Source: Roseateles sp. XES5 (GTDB lineage Bacteria > Pseudomonadota > Alphaproteobacteria > Rhizobiales > Rhizobiaceae). From it: a stretch of DNA of 64,000 nucleotides. Each line of letters starts with the position of its first letter. Positions within the stretch are counted from its first letter, which is position 1. The notes beneath the pieces are model-generated. The model was not told the DNA's origin, did not search any database, and worked only from the letters and a program-made list of their open reading frames with translations. The stretch spans positions 124,001 through 188,000 of the forward strand of contig NZ_CP084753.1 in the NCBI RefSeq assembly GCF_020535545.1, written 5' to 3'. Positions 1 through 8,572 of the stretch are shown piece by piece. The position numbers and the translations under genes were made by a program.

Positions 1-1
1 C

Positions 2-1312
2 ACCGCATCCGGCCGCACCGGTCTCCTCTACGGCCTCGTGACGCTCGGCCAGATCTGGCGCGGCGCGCATCTTTTCCCCGAGAGCTACGGTTTCCCGACA
101 GGCGGCACCGTCACGGATGCGCCATCGATGGGCTGGCGCGGGCTGCATCTCGACGTGGCGCGCCGGTTCTACGGCACCGCCGAGATCAGGAAACTGCTGG
201 CCGTGCTTGCCTGGAACAAGCTCAACCGCTTCCACTGGCATCTTTCCGACGACGAGGCCTGGCGGGTGGAGATCGATGCCTATCCCGCCCTTACCGAAAT
301 CGGCGCGTGGCGCGGCCACGGCCTTGCAATCCCGCCGCTCCTCGGCAGCCCGCCGGAAAAGAGCGGCGGCTACTACACGAAAACCGCCATCCGCGAGATC
401 GTCGCCTATGCCGGAGCGCTCGGCATCGAAATCGTGCCGGAGATCGACGTGCCTGGCCACAGCCACGCCCTGCAACAGGCGATCCCCGAACTGCGCGACC
501 CGGACGAGAAAGGCAGCTATTACTCCGTCCAGAACTTCCCGAACAATTGCCTCAATCCGGCGCGCGAGGAGACGTACCAGGCGCTGGAGACGATCTTCCG
601 CGAGCTGATCGATCTTTTCCCGTTCCGGACCATCCATGTCGGGGCGGACGAGGTGCCGCTCGGCGCATGGTCGGGCTCGCCGCAGGCGCTCGCGAAGCTG
701 CGTGAGATCGGCGGCGCGGCGATGGCGGAAACCCACGCCCGCCGGCTGAACGTGACCAGCCATTCGCCGCTCGCCGAGGCGATCGAAGGCTCCGGCGCGG
801 CGGCGCTGCAGGCGATCTTTCTGGCGCGCGTCCAGACACTCCTCGCGTCGCAAGGCTGCACCACCGGCGGCTGGGAAGAGGCGGCACACGGCAATGTCAT
901 CGACAAGGACAAGAGCTATCTCTGCGGCTGGCGCGACATGGATGTCTCTGCCGCGCTTGCCGGAGCGGGCTACACCATGGTCGTCTGCCCCGGCCAGGCC
1001 TACTATCTCGACATGGCGGCAAGTCCCGACTGGGACGAACCGGGCGCCAGCTGGGCCGGCTCCTCGACGGCCGAGGCGACCTATGTCTTCGATCCCGTCG
1101 CCGGCTGGAGCGCGGCGCAGAGGGAACGGCTGCTCGGCGTGCAGGCCTGCATCTGGTCCGAGCCGATGGGAGACCGCGCGGTCTTCGACCGCCTCGTCTT
1201 CCCGCGCCTTTCGGCGGTGGCCGAAACCGGCTGGACGCGGCCTGAGCAAAAGTCCTGGGCGCGCTTCAAGGCCGCAGCCGGCCTGATGCCGGTCCTCTAC
1301 GGCGCTTCGTAA
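2..1312 (+). CDS. Beta-N-acetylhexosaminidase, GH20 (5' end outside window)
   Basis: The reading frame is open to the left edge, so the true start lies outside the window and the ATG at 38 is internal. The visible part is the GH20 TIM barrel. Counting from the Met at 38 one sees HWHLSDDE (66-73), PEIDVPGHSHA (about 134-144) and HVGADEV (200-206), whose Asp204-Glu205 is the catalytic pair of this family; the Asp positions the substrate acetamido group and the Glu is the acid. The protein should release terminal N-acetylglucosamine or N-acetylgalactosamine from oligosaccharides. The visible frame starts at the end of the N-terminal GH20b-like domain. The gene ends just before a hairpin shared with the convergent gene. 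Signal peptide and substrate cannot be judged. Confidence 0.9.
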   Translation, partial: TASGRTGLLYGLVTLGQIWRGAHLFPESYGFPTGGTVTDAPSMGWRGLHLDVARRFYGTAEIRKLLAVLAWNKLNRFHWHLSDDEAWRVEIDAYPALTEIGAWRGHGLAIPPLLGSPPEKSGGYYTKTAIREIVAYAGALGIEIVPEIDVPGHSHALQQAIPELRDPDEKGSYYSVQNFPNNCLNPAREETYQALETIFRELIDLFPFRTIHVGADEVPLGAWSGSPQALAKLREIGGAAMAETHARRLNVTSHSPLAEAIEGSGAAALQAIFLARVQTLLASQGCTTGGWEEAAHGNVIDKDKSYLCGWRDMDVSAALAGAGYTMVVCPGQAYYLDMAASPDWDEPGASWAGSSTAEATYVFDPVAGWSAAQRERLLGVQACIWSEPMGDRAVFDRLVFPRLSAVAETGWTRPEQKSWARFKAAAGLMPVLYGAS

Positions 1313-1320
1313 CGAGAAAA

Positions 1321-1341
1321 GGGCGCCCTTTCGGGACGCCC
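1321..1341. terminator. Bidirectional hairpin terminator
   Basis: GGGCG-CCC, loop TTTC, GGG-A-CGCCC: a strong stem with one bulged A, preceded by AAAA on the plus strand. It sits 9 bases after the hexosaminidase stop and 20 bases beyond the stop of the convergent YczE-like gene, so it can serve both. Confidence 0.75.
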
Positions 1342-1361
1342 TTCATCGTCCGTCGATGTCC

Positions 1362-2072
1362 TTACTCCGCGGCCGCTTCCAGCTTGCCCGGTGCGGACGC
1401 GCCGTTCTTCGCGCTCATCTTCTTGTAGAGGAAGAAATAGAGCTTGATGTACTGGCCGACGAGGATGGCGTTGAGGATGGTGCCCTCACGGATGAACTTG
1501 ATCTCTGCGAGGAAAGCGAGGCCGATCAGCGCCGAAGTGACGAGCAGCGTGCAGTCGAAACCGGTCTTGATATTGCCCCACTTCCAGCCTGTGCGCTTGA
1601 AGATCGTGTTGACGAACATGTCGATGGGCATCAGCACGAGGTTGGCGCGGATCATCAGGAAGAGGCCGAAGGCGAGCGCCGCATCGGCGAAGACCAAGAG
1701 CGCGACCCGAAGATAGTAATCCTCCAGCACGACGAATTCGGTGAGCTTGAGGTTGAGATCGAGGAACACGGCCAGGACGAAAGCCGGGATCAGCGATGCG
1801 AAGTTCTTGAGCTTGAAATCCTTCGGCAGCACCAGATAGGTCAGACCGAGCATGATGAGCTCGAGGATGAAGTTGTACGTGCCCTGGCTCAGCGGCGTGT
1901 AGACGAGCGTCATGGTGCGCGTCAGGCTGCTCTGCGGCGAGATGCCGACGCCGGCGCGGATGGCGAGGCTCACGCCGAAGGTCAGGATGTAGATCCCGAG
2001 AACATACATGATCCAGCGCCGGGTAAGGCTGCCGGTATCGACGATTTCGGCTTCCGCCGCATTGTGTGCCAT
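1362..2072 (-). CDS. YczE/YitT-like integral membrane protein
   Basis: The product has 236 residues with about five or six hydrophobic segments starting at residue 20, and a short polar C-terminus. The opening (arginine-rich turn, GIYILTFGVSLAIRAGVGIS) and the later MIRANLVLMPIDMFVNTIFK stretch are typical of the YczE/YyaS/YitT membrane family, whose substrates are unknown. GGGAGG lies 5 bases before the ATG. It is downstream of, and on the same strand as, the adenine-deaminase-like gene 162 bases away. This makes it a candidate purine or nucleobase transporter or export partner, but that is inference from position only. Confidence 0.75.
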   Translation of the reverse strand: MAHNAAEAEIVDTGSLTRRWIMYVLGIYILTFGVSLAIRAGVGISPQSSLTRTMTLVYTPLSQGTYNFILELIMLGLTYLVLPKDFKLKNFASLIPAFVLAVFLDLNLKLTEFVVLEDYYLRVALLVFADAALAFGLFLMIRANLVLMPIDMFVNTIFKRTGWKWGNIKTGFDCTLLVTSALIGLAFLAEIKFIREGTILNAILVGQYIKLYFFLYKKMSAKNGASAPGKLEAAAE

Positions 2073-2197
2073 GGTTTCCTCCCAAGGATGGCGCGCAGGG
2101 CCTCTAGCCCACTCCCGGCCGCCCGCGCTCCGTCGATTTCATCAGGCGGGTGTCCCGGAACTCCTTCTTCCGGTCAATCCGCAACTTCATGTTTCCA

Positions 2198-2217
2198 ACA
2201 GGCGCCGAGACGCCTGT
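2198..2217 (-). promoter_or_regulatory. Hairpin between adenine-deaminase-like gene and YczE-like gene
   Basis: ACAGGCG, six-base loop, CGCCTGT: a perfect 7-bp stem 17 bases after the upstream stop. There is no T run in the direction of transcription, so partial attenuation or RNA protection is more likely than full termination. Confidence 0.4.
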
Positions 2218-2234
2218 CGGGACCTCCCCGGCCG

Positions 2235-3974
2235 TCAGGCCATGAAACGGAAGCGGTGTAGCGAGATGAAGAGGCTGAGCAGCTTGTTGACGACAGGCTC
2301 GCCCTCATTGCTGTTGCCCAGATCCTCCAGCGCCGTATCGATGGCGCTCGCCGCCGCCGTCAGCTCGGAAACGGTCATGTTCGCCATGACGCCGTAGATG
2401 TCGAGCGGCATCACCGCCTTCTCCACCTTGTCCTCCGTGACGATGCAGGCGCCGGCATAGGTGTCGACCTTGCGCACGCAATGGCACATTTCCGCGCTGT
2501 CCTCGCCGACCACGACGAAATAGGGTTTCGGCGCCGGCCAGAAGGTGGCGACCGCGCCGCGGTCGAGGGAAACGCCCTTGAACAGGCCGTTGACGATATG
2601 CCGCTTGCCGTTCGCATAGCGCTGGATGACCGAAAGGCGGCTGTATTTCACACCGTCGACCTCCGGCACGATCCGGCCGTCCTTCATCGGCACCCAGACC
2701 TCCTGGTAGAACTTCGCGTGGCCGCGGCCGTAGACGTCGAAGAGATAGACCTTCGCACGACTGCCATCCTCCGACACCTCCAGCGGTGCGATGTCGAGCT
2801 GGTCCGCCGTCAGGTCCGCAAGACCCGGAACGCCCTTCTTGCACATGCCGGAATAGTCGATCTCGGCGTTCTTCAGCAGCTTGCGATCCTTCGCCACCAG
2901 TTCGCCGTCCTTGAAGACGTAGAGCGGGTTGATCTTCGACAGGCTGTCCGTCAGCACGATATCGGCGAAGCGGCCGGGCGTCAGCGAGCCGATCTTGTCT
3001 TCCATGTGGAAGGAGCGCGCCGTGTTGTAGGTCGCCATCTTGATCGCATGGATGGGATTGATGCCCATCTCGGCGCAGAGCGAGATGATCCAGTCCATGT
3101 GCCCCATGGTCAGCAGGCGCTCGATGGAGATGTTGTCCGTGCAGAGCATGAAATTGTCGGTCGGCCATTTGCGGTCGACGATGGCGCGCAGCAGGACCTT
3201 GATCACTTCAGCGCTGCCGACCCCGAACTTGATATGCGTCGGGAAGCCGTAGCGGATGCTCTTCTCGATGTCCTTCTCGTTCCAGACGTCATGGTTGTTG
3301 GAGCAACCGATGGCCGGCAGATAGTTGAGGATCATGTCCGAGAGCGCCGTGACGCCCCAGTGGCCGTTCATGAAGCCGCCGCGGGCGCGCAGCCAGGCCG
3401 CCTTGCGGAAGTCGTCGTCATTGCCGGAAGAATAGGTGAAGTGCTCGAATTCGCCGAGCCCGATCACCGGCTCCATCTTCAGCACCGCCTCGGTGACGGA
3501 CGCGGCGGTCTTCTTGCCCGGCGCAAAGGCGTAGAGGCGGTAGGGCAGCTTGTCGTAGTCCTTGAACAGCCTTTCCGCCGCGTCGATGCCTTCCTCTCCC
3601 GCCGCGCTCAGAAGGTCGAGGCATTCCGAATAGATCGTCGTCGTGCCGCAGGGCACCATCGCCTCGGCAAGCGCCGTCGGATGGGCAAGCTGGGACTCGA
3701 AATGGATATGGGCGTCGATCAGACCGGGAATGGCATAGAGGCCCTTGCCGTCGAAGATCTCCTTGACCTTCAGCACGCTCTCGTCCGGATTGAGCGCGAT
3801 GATGCGCTTGTCATAGACGAGGATCGAGCCCTTGTAGACGCTCTCGCCGTGAACATCGAGGATGTTCAGGTTCTTGAGCAGAAGGTCCGCCTCGCGCTCC
3901 CCGTTCAGGATGGCGAAGATCGCCCGCACCGTATCGTAATGCGCGGCTTCTTGAATGTTCACGTGCTGGTTCAC
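2235..3974 (-). CDS. Adenine deaminase family amidohydrolase
   Basis: A 579-residue metal-dependent amidohydrolase. Metal and catalytic residues in order: H89 and H91 (DAHIHFES), E175 (GLGEF), H205 (NGHWG), H228 (SNNHDV) and D280 (CTDN). The C-terminal domain of bacterial adenine deaminases follows (DTYAGACIV, then PLDIYGVMAN). The length matches the family. Adenine deaminase converts adenine to hypoxanthine and ammonia. Here the segments around H205 and D280 differ from the usual GHAPG and CTDD, so another nucleobase-like substrate is possible. The start is a GTG with GGAGG 5 bases upstream; no nearby ATG fits. It is divergent from a LysR gene that probably controls it, and upstream of the YczE-like gene. 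Confidence 0.8.
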   Translation of the reverse strand: MNQHVNIQEAAHYDTVRAIFAILNGEREADLLLKNLNILDVHGESVYKGSILVYDKRIIALNPDESVLKVKEIFDGKGLYAIPGLIDAHIHFESQLAHPTALAEAMVPCGTTTIYSECLDLLSAAGEEGIDAAERLFKDYDKLPYRLYAFAPGKKTAASVTEAVLKMEPVIGLGEFEHFTYSSGNDDDFRKAAWLRARGGFMNGHWGVTALSDMILNYLPAIGCSNNHDVWNEKDIEKSIRYGFPTHIKFGVGSAEVIKVLLRAIVDRKWPTDNFMLCTDNISIERLLTMGHMDWIISLCAEMGINPIHAIKMATYNTARSFHMEDKIGSLTPGRFADIVLTDSLSKINPLYVFKDGELVAKDRKLLKNAEIDYSGMCKKGVPGLADLTADQLDIAPLEVSEDGSRAKVYLFDVYGRGHAKFYQEVWVPMKDGRIVPEVDGVKYSRLSVIQRYANGKRHIVNGLFKGVSLDRGAVATFWPAPKPYFVVVGEDSAEMCHCVRKVDTYAGACIVTEDKVEKAVMPLDIYGVMANMTVSELTAAASAIDTALEDLGNSNEGEPVVNKLLSLFISLHRFRFMA

Positions 3975-4051
3975 GATTTCCTCCGATTTGCGAAGCGGCG
4001 GCTCCTGCCTCCGCGCTTCCTGGAAATCATAAGACGCGATTGAACCGTTTC

Positions 4052-4090
4052 CGAAAAGCAGTATTTTACGCGCAGAGCGTACGCTTTTCG
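4052..4090. promoter_or_regulatory. Inverted repeat in the LysR/amidohydrolase divergent promoter
   Basis: CGAAAAGC (4052-4059) and GCTTTTCG (4083-4090) are perfect 8-bp arms separated by 23 bases. A second inverted repeat, TACGC/GCGTA (4067-4081), lies inside. The 138-bp divergent region 3975-4112 holds nothing else striking, so this is the best candidate LysR binding site. Confidence 0.4.
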
Positions 4091-4112
4091 AGAGCGCTCA
4101 GGGGAGGACGAC

Positions 4113-5015
4113 ATGCTGCATTCGCGCGTGCTGCGCTATATCGACGAGGTGGCCCGGCTGGGATCGATCCGGGCGGCCGGCGAGCGGTTGAACGTCGCCC
4201 CCTCGGCCATCAACAAGCACGTGCTGCAATTGGAGGAAGCGATCGGCGAACCGCTGTTCGAGCGCCTGCCGCGCGGTCTGCGCCCGACGCCGGCCGGCGA
4301 GATCCTGCTCGCCCATGTGCGCCGCACGATCAAGGAATACAGCCAGGTCGAGGCGGAAATCCGCGACATCCAGACCCTGCAGAGCGGCGAGGTGATCATC
4401 GCCACCATGAACGGCCTTGCCGGCGGCATCGTGCCGAAGGCGGCGGCGAGCTTCTGCGCCCGCCATCCCCGGCTGAAGATTTCCATCCGCGTGATGTTCG
4501 TGCGCGACATCGTGCAGGCCGTGCTCGATGGCGAAGCCGATCTCGGCCTCGCCTTCAACCTGCCGGCAACGCCGCAACTCGAAACCCTCTGGAAGATGGA
4601 CACACGGCTCGGCGCGGTCGTCTCGCCCGAACATCCGCTTGCCGGCATGGAGACCGTGCCGCTCGCCTTCTGCGAACCCTATCCGCTGATCTTCGCGGAA
4701 AAGTCCATGCTCATTCACGGCATCGTCGCCGAGGCCTTCGCGGCGGCCGCGCTTGCCGTGGAGCCCGCCTTCCTCACCAATTCCATCGAGGCCATGAAGT
4801 GCCTCGCCGCCGCCGGCGACGGCATCGCCTTCCTCAGCCGGTTCGACATCGCGGAAGAACAGCGCAACGGCCTTCTGACCTATGTGCAGATCCGCGACCG
4901 CACCTTCGGCAAGAACGTGCTCTCCCTCGTCCAGCGCGAAAAGCGCGGCCCGGCGCTCGCCGCCTCCATGTTCGCCGACGAGATCATGCGCGCGCTGCGG
5001 GCCACGACGGAGTAG
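4113..5015 (+). CDS. LysR family transcriptional regulator
   Basis: 300 residues with the typical LysR layout: an N-terminal winged HTH (about residues 3-60; RAAGERLNVAPSAINKHV is the recognition region, followed by LEEAIGEPLFERL) and a periplasmic-binding-like effector domain (about 90-295). GGGGAGG precedes the ATG by about 5 bases. It is divergent from the adenine-deaminase-like gene, the classical arrangement of a LysR activator and its target. The inducer is unknown; a purine-like ligand would fit the context. Confidence 0.88.
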   Translation: MLHSRVLRYIDEVARLGSIRAAGERLNVAPSAINKHVLQLEEAIGEPLFERLPRGLRPTPAGEILLAHVRRTIKEYSQVEAEIRDIQTLQSGEVIIATMNGLAGGIVPKAAASFCARHPRLKISIRVMFVRDIVQAVLDGEADLGLAFNLPATPQLETLWKMDTRLGAVVSPEHPLAGMETVPLAFCEPYPLIFAEKSMLIHGIVAEAFAAAALAVEPAFLTNSIEAMKCLAAAGDGIAFLSRFDIAEEQRNGLLTYVQIRDRTFGKNVLSLVQREKRGPALAASMFADEIMRALRATTE

Positions 5016-5067
5016 ATTCAAACAAAATCGCCCGAACGCCAAATTCGCGGTTGCTAATCCGCTCGCC

Positions 5068-5086
5068 ACTTAATATGTTGTTAAGT
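5068..5086 (+). promoter_or_regulatory. Palindrome just upstream of the XRE-cupin gene
   Basis: ACTTAA, seven bases, TTAAGT, ending immediately before the ribosome binding site (GAGGAG, 5087-5092) of the regulator gene. A palindrome in an AT-rich patch at this place suggests an autoregulatory operator for the XRE protein; no second copy was noticed. Confidence 0.4.
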
Positions 5087-5098
5087 GAGGAGTGACCC

Positions 5099-5716
5099 AT
5101 GGACGATTTCGTGACTGCGTCAGCGAAACAGGGGGCCGTCGGCGAGAAGGTGAAGACCTTCCGCACCGCGCGCCGCATGTCGCTCCGCGCACTCGGCGAG
5201 GCCACGGGCACGACGGCGAGTTTCCTGAGCCAGCTCGAACGCGGCCTCAGCGGCGTCAACATCAGCACGCTGATGCGCATCGCCGAGGCGCTCGGCATCA
5301 GCCTCACCGACCTTTTCGAGGATGCCGAGCCGCCTGTCGGCCGCGTCCTGCGCAAGGCCGAACGTCCGGCGCTGCCGCCGGCCGAGGGCTATCGCAAGAT
5401 GCTGCTGACGCGCCGGCCGATCCGCGACATGGAAGTCTATATCGGCGAGTTCGATCCCGGCGGCTCGACGGGTGCAAAACCCTACAGCCACGGCGACTCG
5501 CACGAGCTTTTCTTCGTCATCCGGGGAACGGTCGAACTCACCCTCGGCGACGAGCGCCATGTGCTGTCGGCCGGCGACAGCATCGAATATCCAAGCTCGG
5601 TTCCGCACAAGACCGAAAACATCGGCACGGAACCGGCGGAAGTCATCTGGATGATCGCCCCGCCCACCAGCGTGGCGGCCGACCTCGACCAATACCTGCC
5701 ACGGCCCGGCTCGTAG
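5099..5716 (+). CDS. XRE family regulator with C-terminal cupin domain
   Basis: 205 residues. An HTH of the XRE/lambda-repressor type occupies about residues 14-70 (SLRALGEATGTTASFLSQLERG), and a cupin sensor domain about 105-195 (PYSHGDSHELFFVIRG, then GDSIEYPSSVPHKTEN). This is the architecture of PuuR-like regulators of amine catabolism. It is the first gene of an operon that continues with a polyamine-type ABC transporter and amine-oxidising enzymes, so it probably represses or activates that operon in response to the transported amine. A palindrome overlaps its upstream region. Confidence 0.85.
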   Translation: MDDFVTASAKQGAVGEKVKTFRTARRMSLRALGEATGTTASFLSQLERGLSGVNISTLMRIAEALGISLTDLFEDAEPPVGRVLRKAERPALPPAEGYRKMLLTRRPIRDMEVYIGEFDPGGSTGAKPYSHGDSHELFFVIRGTVELTLGDERHVLSAGDSIEYPSSVPHKTENIGTEPAEVIWMIAPPTSVAADLDQYLPRPGS

Positions 5717-5763
5717 CCGCGGCGGGAACAACTGGAAGCGAGCGCTACTGGGAGTAATCAGCG

Positions 5764-6834
5764 ATGAGGAAATTTTCGAGGGCTCTCGCCCTGACGATGA
5801 CGTGCGCCCTGGCGTTGCCGGTGCTTGCACAGGAAAAGCCGGTGGCCGGCGCGGTGGCGGAAGGCTCGCTCAAGGGCAAGACGCTGACCTTCGTCTCCTA
5901 TGGCGGCATCTACCAGGACGGCCAGGTCGCCGCCCTGCAGGAATTCGTGGAGAAATCCGGCGTGACGCTGCTCAATGACGGGCCGACGGAAATCGCCAAG
6001 CTGAAGGCCCAGGTCGATGCCGGCAACGTCACCTGGGACGTCGTCGATACCGCCGACCTGCCGCCCTATGTTCATTGCGGCACGCTGTTCCAGAAACTCG
6101 ACTTCTCCAAGCTCGACGTCTCGAAGATCCCGCCGGGCCAGGTCGGCGAATGCTCGGTTCCGGCCATGAACTACGGCGTCGTCCTGATGTACAAGACCGA
6201 GACCTACAAGGACAACCCGCCGAAGAACTGGCTCGATTTCTTCGATACGGAGAAGTTCCCCGGCACCCGCGCCGTCGATGGCAGCGGCGATCCGACCGGC
6301 GGCCTGATCGAGCAGGCCTTCAAGGCGACCGGCGGCGATCCGAAGGCCATGACGGCCGACGACATCGAGAAGGGCATCCAGAAGCTGCGTGATCTCGGCC
6401 CTGACACGATCTACTGGAAGACGGGCGCCGAATCCCAGCAGCTTGCCGAATCCGGCGAAGCCGACATGATCATGATGTGGACGGGCCGCGCCATGACCGC
6501 AGTAAAGAACGGCGCCGCCTATGCCCCCGTCTGGCAGGACTGGCTGGTCGTCATGGATCAGATGACCATTCCGGTCGGCGTCAAGGACACCGATGCGGCC
6601 TATGCGCTGCTCAACGCCTATCTCGGCCAGCGCTCGCAGGAGATCCTGACTGAAAAGACCTCCTATACGCCGATCAATCTCGACGCCAAGCCGAAGGTCG
6701 ACGACGCGACGGCCGCCTTCCTCACCTCGACGCCGGAGCGCATCGCCCAGGGTTACCAGCAGAACATTCCGTTCTGGGTGAAGAACTTCGACCTCGCCGC
6801 CGAGAAGTGGAACGCGCTGCTCTCGGGCAACTGA
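5764..6834 (+). CDS. ABC transporter substrate-binding protein, polyamine/opine (PotD-like) class
   Basis: 356 residues with a Sec signal peptide (RKFSRALALTMTCALALPVLA, cleavage near residue 22) and the extracellular solute-binding fold of the PotD/PotF group (LTFVSYGGIYQDGQ near the N-terminus; PAMNYGVVLMYKTETYKDNPPKNWLDF in the middle, characteristic of the group). It captures the substrate in the periplasm and delivers it to the two permeases encoded next. GGGAG lies upstream of the ATG. A strong hairpin follows the gene, as often seen after binding-protein genes that need higher expression. The substrate is not defined by sequence; the downstream amine-oxidising enzymes suggest a methylated or polyamine compound. 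Confidence 0.88.
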   Translation: MRKFSRALALTMTCALALPVLAQEKPVAGAVAEGSLKGKTLTFVSYGGIYQDGQVAALQEFVEKSGVTLLNDGPTEIAKLKAQVDAGNVTWDVVDTADLPPYVHCGTLFQKLDFSKLDVSKIPPGQVGECSVPAMNYGVVLMYKTETYKDNPPKNWLDFFDTEKFPGTRAVDGSGDPTGGLIEQAFKATGGDPKAMTADDIEKGIQKLRDLGPDTIYWKTGAESQQLAESGEADMIMMWTGRAMTAVKNGAAYAPVWQDWLVVMDQMTIPVGVKDTDAAYALLNAYLGQRSQEILTEKTSYTPINLDAKPKVDDATAAFLTSTPERIAQGYQQNIPFWVKNFDLAAEKWNALLSGN

Positions 6835-6850
6835 GGACTGAATGCAGAAA

Positions 6851-6879
6851 CCCCGTCCTGGCCTGCGGCCAGGGCGGGG
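6851..6879 (+). promoter_or_regulatory. Intercistronic hairpin after the binding-protein gene
   Basis: A 13-bp stem (CCCCGTCCTGGCC with GGCCAGGGCGGGG, one G-T pair) closes on a TGC loop. There is no T run. It lies between the binding-protein stop (6834) and the permease start and probably stabilises the upstream mRNA or attenuates read-through. Confidence 0.65.
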
Positions 6880-6913
6880 TGACACGGCCGCAGACGAACC
6901 ACGGGAGACGACC

Positions 6914-7780
6914 TTGACCGACATGTCCGACAGACCGGCCCTTCCGGCACGATGGCGACCGCGCGGCGCGGTCTGGCTGGCCGCGCCCGCCGTCCTCGTG
7001 CTGCTCCTCGTGCTCGCCTATCCGCTCGCCATCGTCGTATGGCGCTCGTTTACCGATCCGGCCACCGGCATCGACAACTATGTCTGGTTCTTCCAGTCCG
7101 CGGTGAACCGCACCGTCCTGCAGCGCACCTTCGTCGTCGCCGCCTGGGTGACGCTCGTCTCGCTGATCTGCGCCTACCCCTACGCCTATGCCATGACCAT
7201 CGTCGGCAAGAACGTGCGGCTCGCCCTCATTCTCTGCGTGCTCGTGCCCTTCTGGCTGAGCGGCGTGGTGCGCACGCTCGCCTGGGTCATCCTCCTGCAG
7301 GATTCCGGCGTCATCAACTCCTTCCTGCGCGGCGTCGGCCTGTCGCCGGTCAAGCTCATCCGCACGCTGCCCGGCGTCATCATCGGCATGACGCAGGTGC
7401 TGCTGCCCTTCATGATCCTGCCGATCTATTCCGTCATGAAAGGCATCGACACGCGTCTCCTGCAGGCCGCCCGCAGCCTCGGGGCAAAGCCCTGGCGCGC
7501 CTTCCTGCAGATCTACGTGCCGCTGTCGCTGCCCGGCGTCTATGCCGGCGTCATCATCGTCTTCATCCTGTCGCTGGGCTTCTACATCACCCCGGCACTG
7601 CTCGGCGGTCCGCGCAGCACGATGCTCTCCTCGCTGGTGCAGAACCAGGTGCTGAGCCTGCTCAACTGGGGCCGTGGCGGCGCCATGGGCGTGGTGCTGC
7701 TCGTCGCCACCTTCGTGCTGCTCGCCATCGCCGCTCCGCTGATGCGCCAGAAGCACGCCTCGTCGCGCAGGGAGGCCTGA
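6914..7780 (+). CDS. ABC transporter permease, PotB-like
   Basis: 288 residues if it begins at the TTG at 6914, which has GGGAG 6 bases upstream; the ATG at 6923 is also possible. The ATG at 6842 would place a 29-base hairpin inside the coding region and an unusual polar leader, so I reject it. Six hydrophobic segments are visible, and the cytoplasmic EAA loop that docks the ATPase reads AARSLGAKPWRAFLQIYVPL. It pairs with the next gene to form the membrane channel of the PotABCD-type importer. Confidence 0.86.
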   Translation: MTDMSDRPALPARWRPRGAVWLAAPAVLVLLLVLAYPLAIVVWRSFTDPATGIDNYVWFFQSAVNRTVLQRTFVVAAWVTLVSLICAYPYAYAMTIVGKNVRLALILCVLVPFWLSGVVRTLAWVILLQDSGVINSFLRGVGLSPVKLIRTLPGVIIGMTQVLLPFMILPIYSVMKGIDTRLLQAARSLGAKPWRAFLQIYVPLSLPGVYAGVIIVFILSLGFYITPALLGGPRSTMLSSLVQNQVLSLLNWGRGGAMGVVLLVATFVLLAIAAPLMRQKHASSRREA

Positions 7781-7783
7781 ACC

Positions 7784-8569
7784 ATGTCCGCCCTTCCCCG
7801 CATCCTCCTCGGTCTCTTCTGCCTGCTCGTCGCCGTGCTGTTGCTCGCGCCGACGCTGGTGGTGATCCCGATGTCCTTCAACGGCAACAAGTCGCTCGCC
7901 TTCCCGCCGGACGGTTTCTCCTGGCAATGGTACGCGAACTTCTTCTCCAACCCGGACTGGACGACGAGCTTCACCAATTCGCTGATCATCGCCCTCATCG
8001 TCGCCGTCGTCGCCACGGTCGTCGGCACGCTCGCCGCCTTCGGCGTCACCCGCGCCGCCGCACGCACCGGGGGGCTGCTGCGCGCGCTGCTGATCACCCC
8101 GATGGTCGTTCCCGGCGTGGTGCTGGCTATCGGCATCTATGCGGTCTATCTCGACGCCCATCTCGTCGGCACCGTCACCGGCTTCGTTCTGGCGCATACC
8201 ATGCTCGCCATCCCCTTCGTGCTGATCGCCGTGCAGGCGAGCCTCGAAGTCTTCGACCGGCGGCTGGAAACCGCCGCCGCCAGCCTCGGCGCGAACCGGT
8301 TGACGGTGTTCCGCACGGTCACGCTGCCGCTGATCCTGCCGGGCGTGCTGTCGGGCGCGCTCTTCGCCTTCATCACGTCTTTCGACGAGATCATCGTCGC
8401 CCTGTTCATCACAAGCCCCTATCTCAAGACCTTGCCGGTGCAGATCTACACGTCGATCACGCGCGATGCCGACCCGACCGTCGCCGCCGTCGGCACCCTG
8501 CTCTTCCTGGCAACGTCGCTCATCATCATTGCCGGCCTGCTCTTCGGCATGCGCCGCGGAAGGACCTGA
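7784..8569 (+). CDS. ABC transporter permease, PotC-like
   Basis: 261 residues, about six membrane segments, EAA loop AAASLGANRLTVFRTVTLPL. It starts 3 bases after the previous stop, indicating translational coupling. It is the second membrane subunit of the importer. Confidence 0.88.
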   Translation: MSALPRILLGLFCLLVAVLLLAPTLVVIPMSFNGNKSLAFPPDGFSWQWYANFFSNPDWTTSFTNSLIIALIVAVVATVVGTLAAFGVTRAAARTGGLLRALLITPMVVPGVVLAIGIYAVYLDAHLVGTVTGFVLAHTMLAIPFVLIAVQASLEVFDRRLETAAASLGANRLTVFRTVTLPLILPGVLSGALFAFITSFDEIIVALFITSPYLKTLPVQIYTSITRDADPTVAAVGTLLFLATSLIIIAGLLFGMRRGRT

Positions 8570-8572
8570 CCC

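Noticed and set aside
6842..6913. N-terminal extension of the first permease from ATG 6842
   Set aside because: It would translate through a perfect 13-bp hairpin and add a proline- and glycine-rich leader; TTG 6914 and ATG 6923 are better starts.
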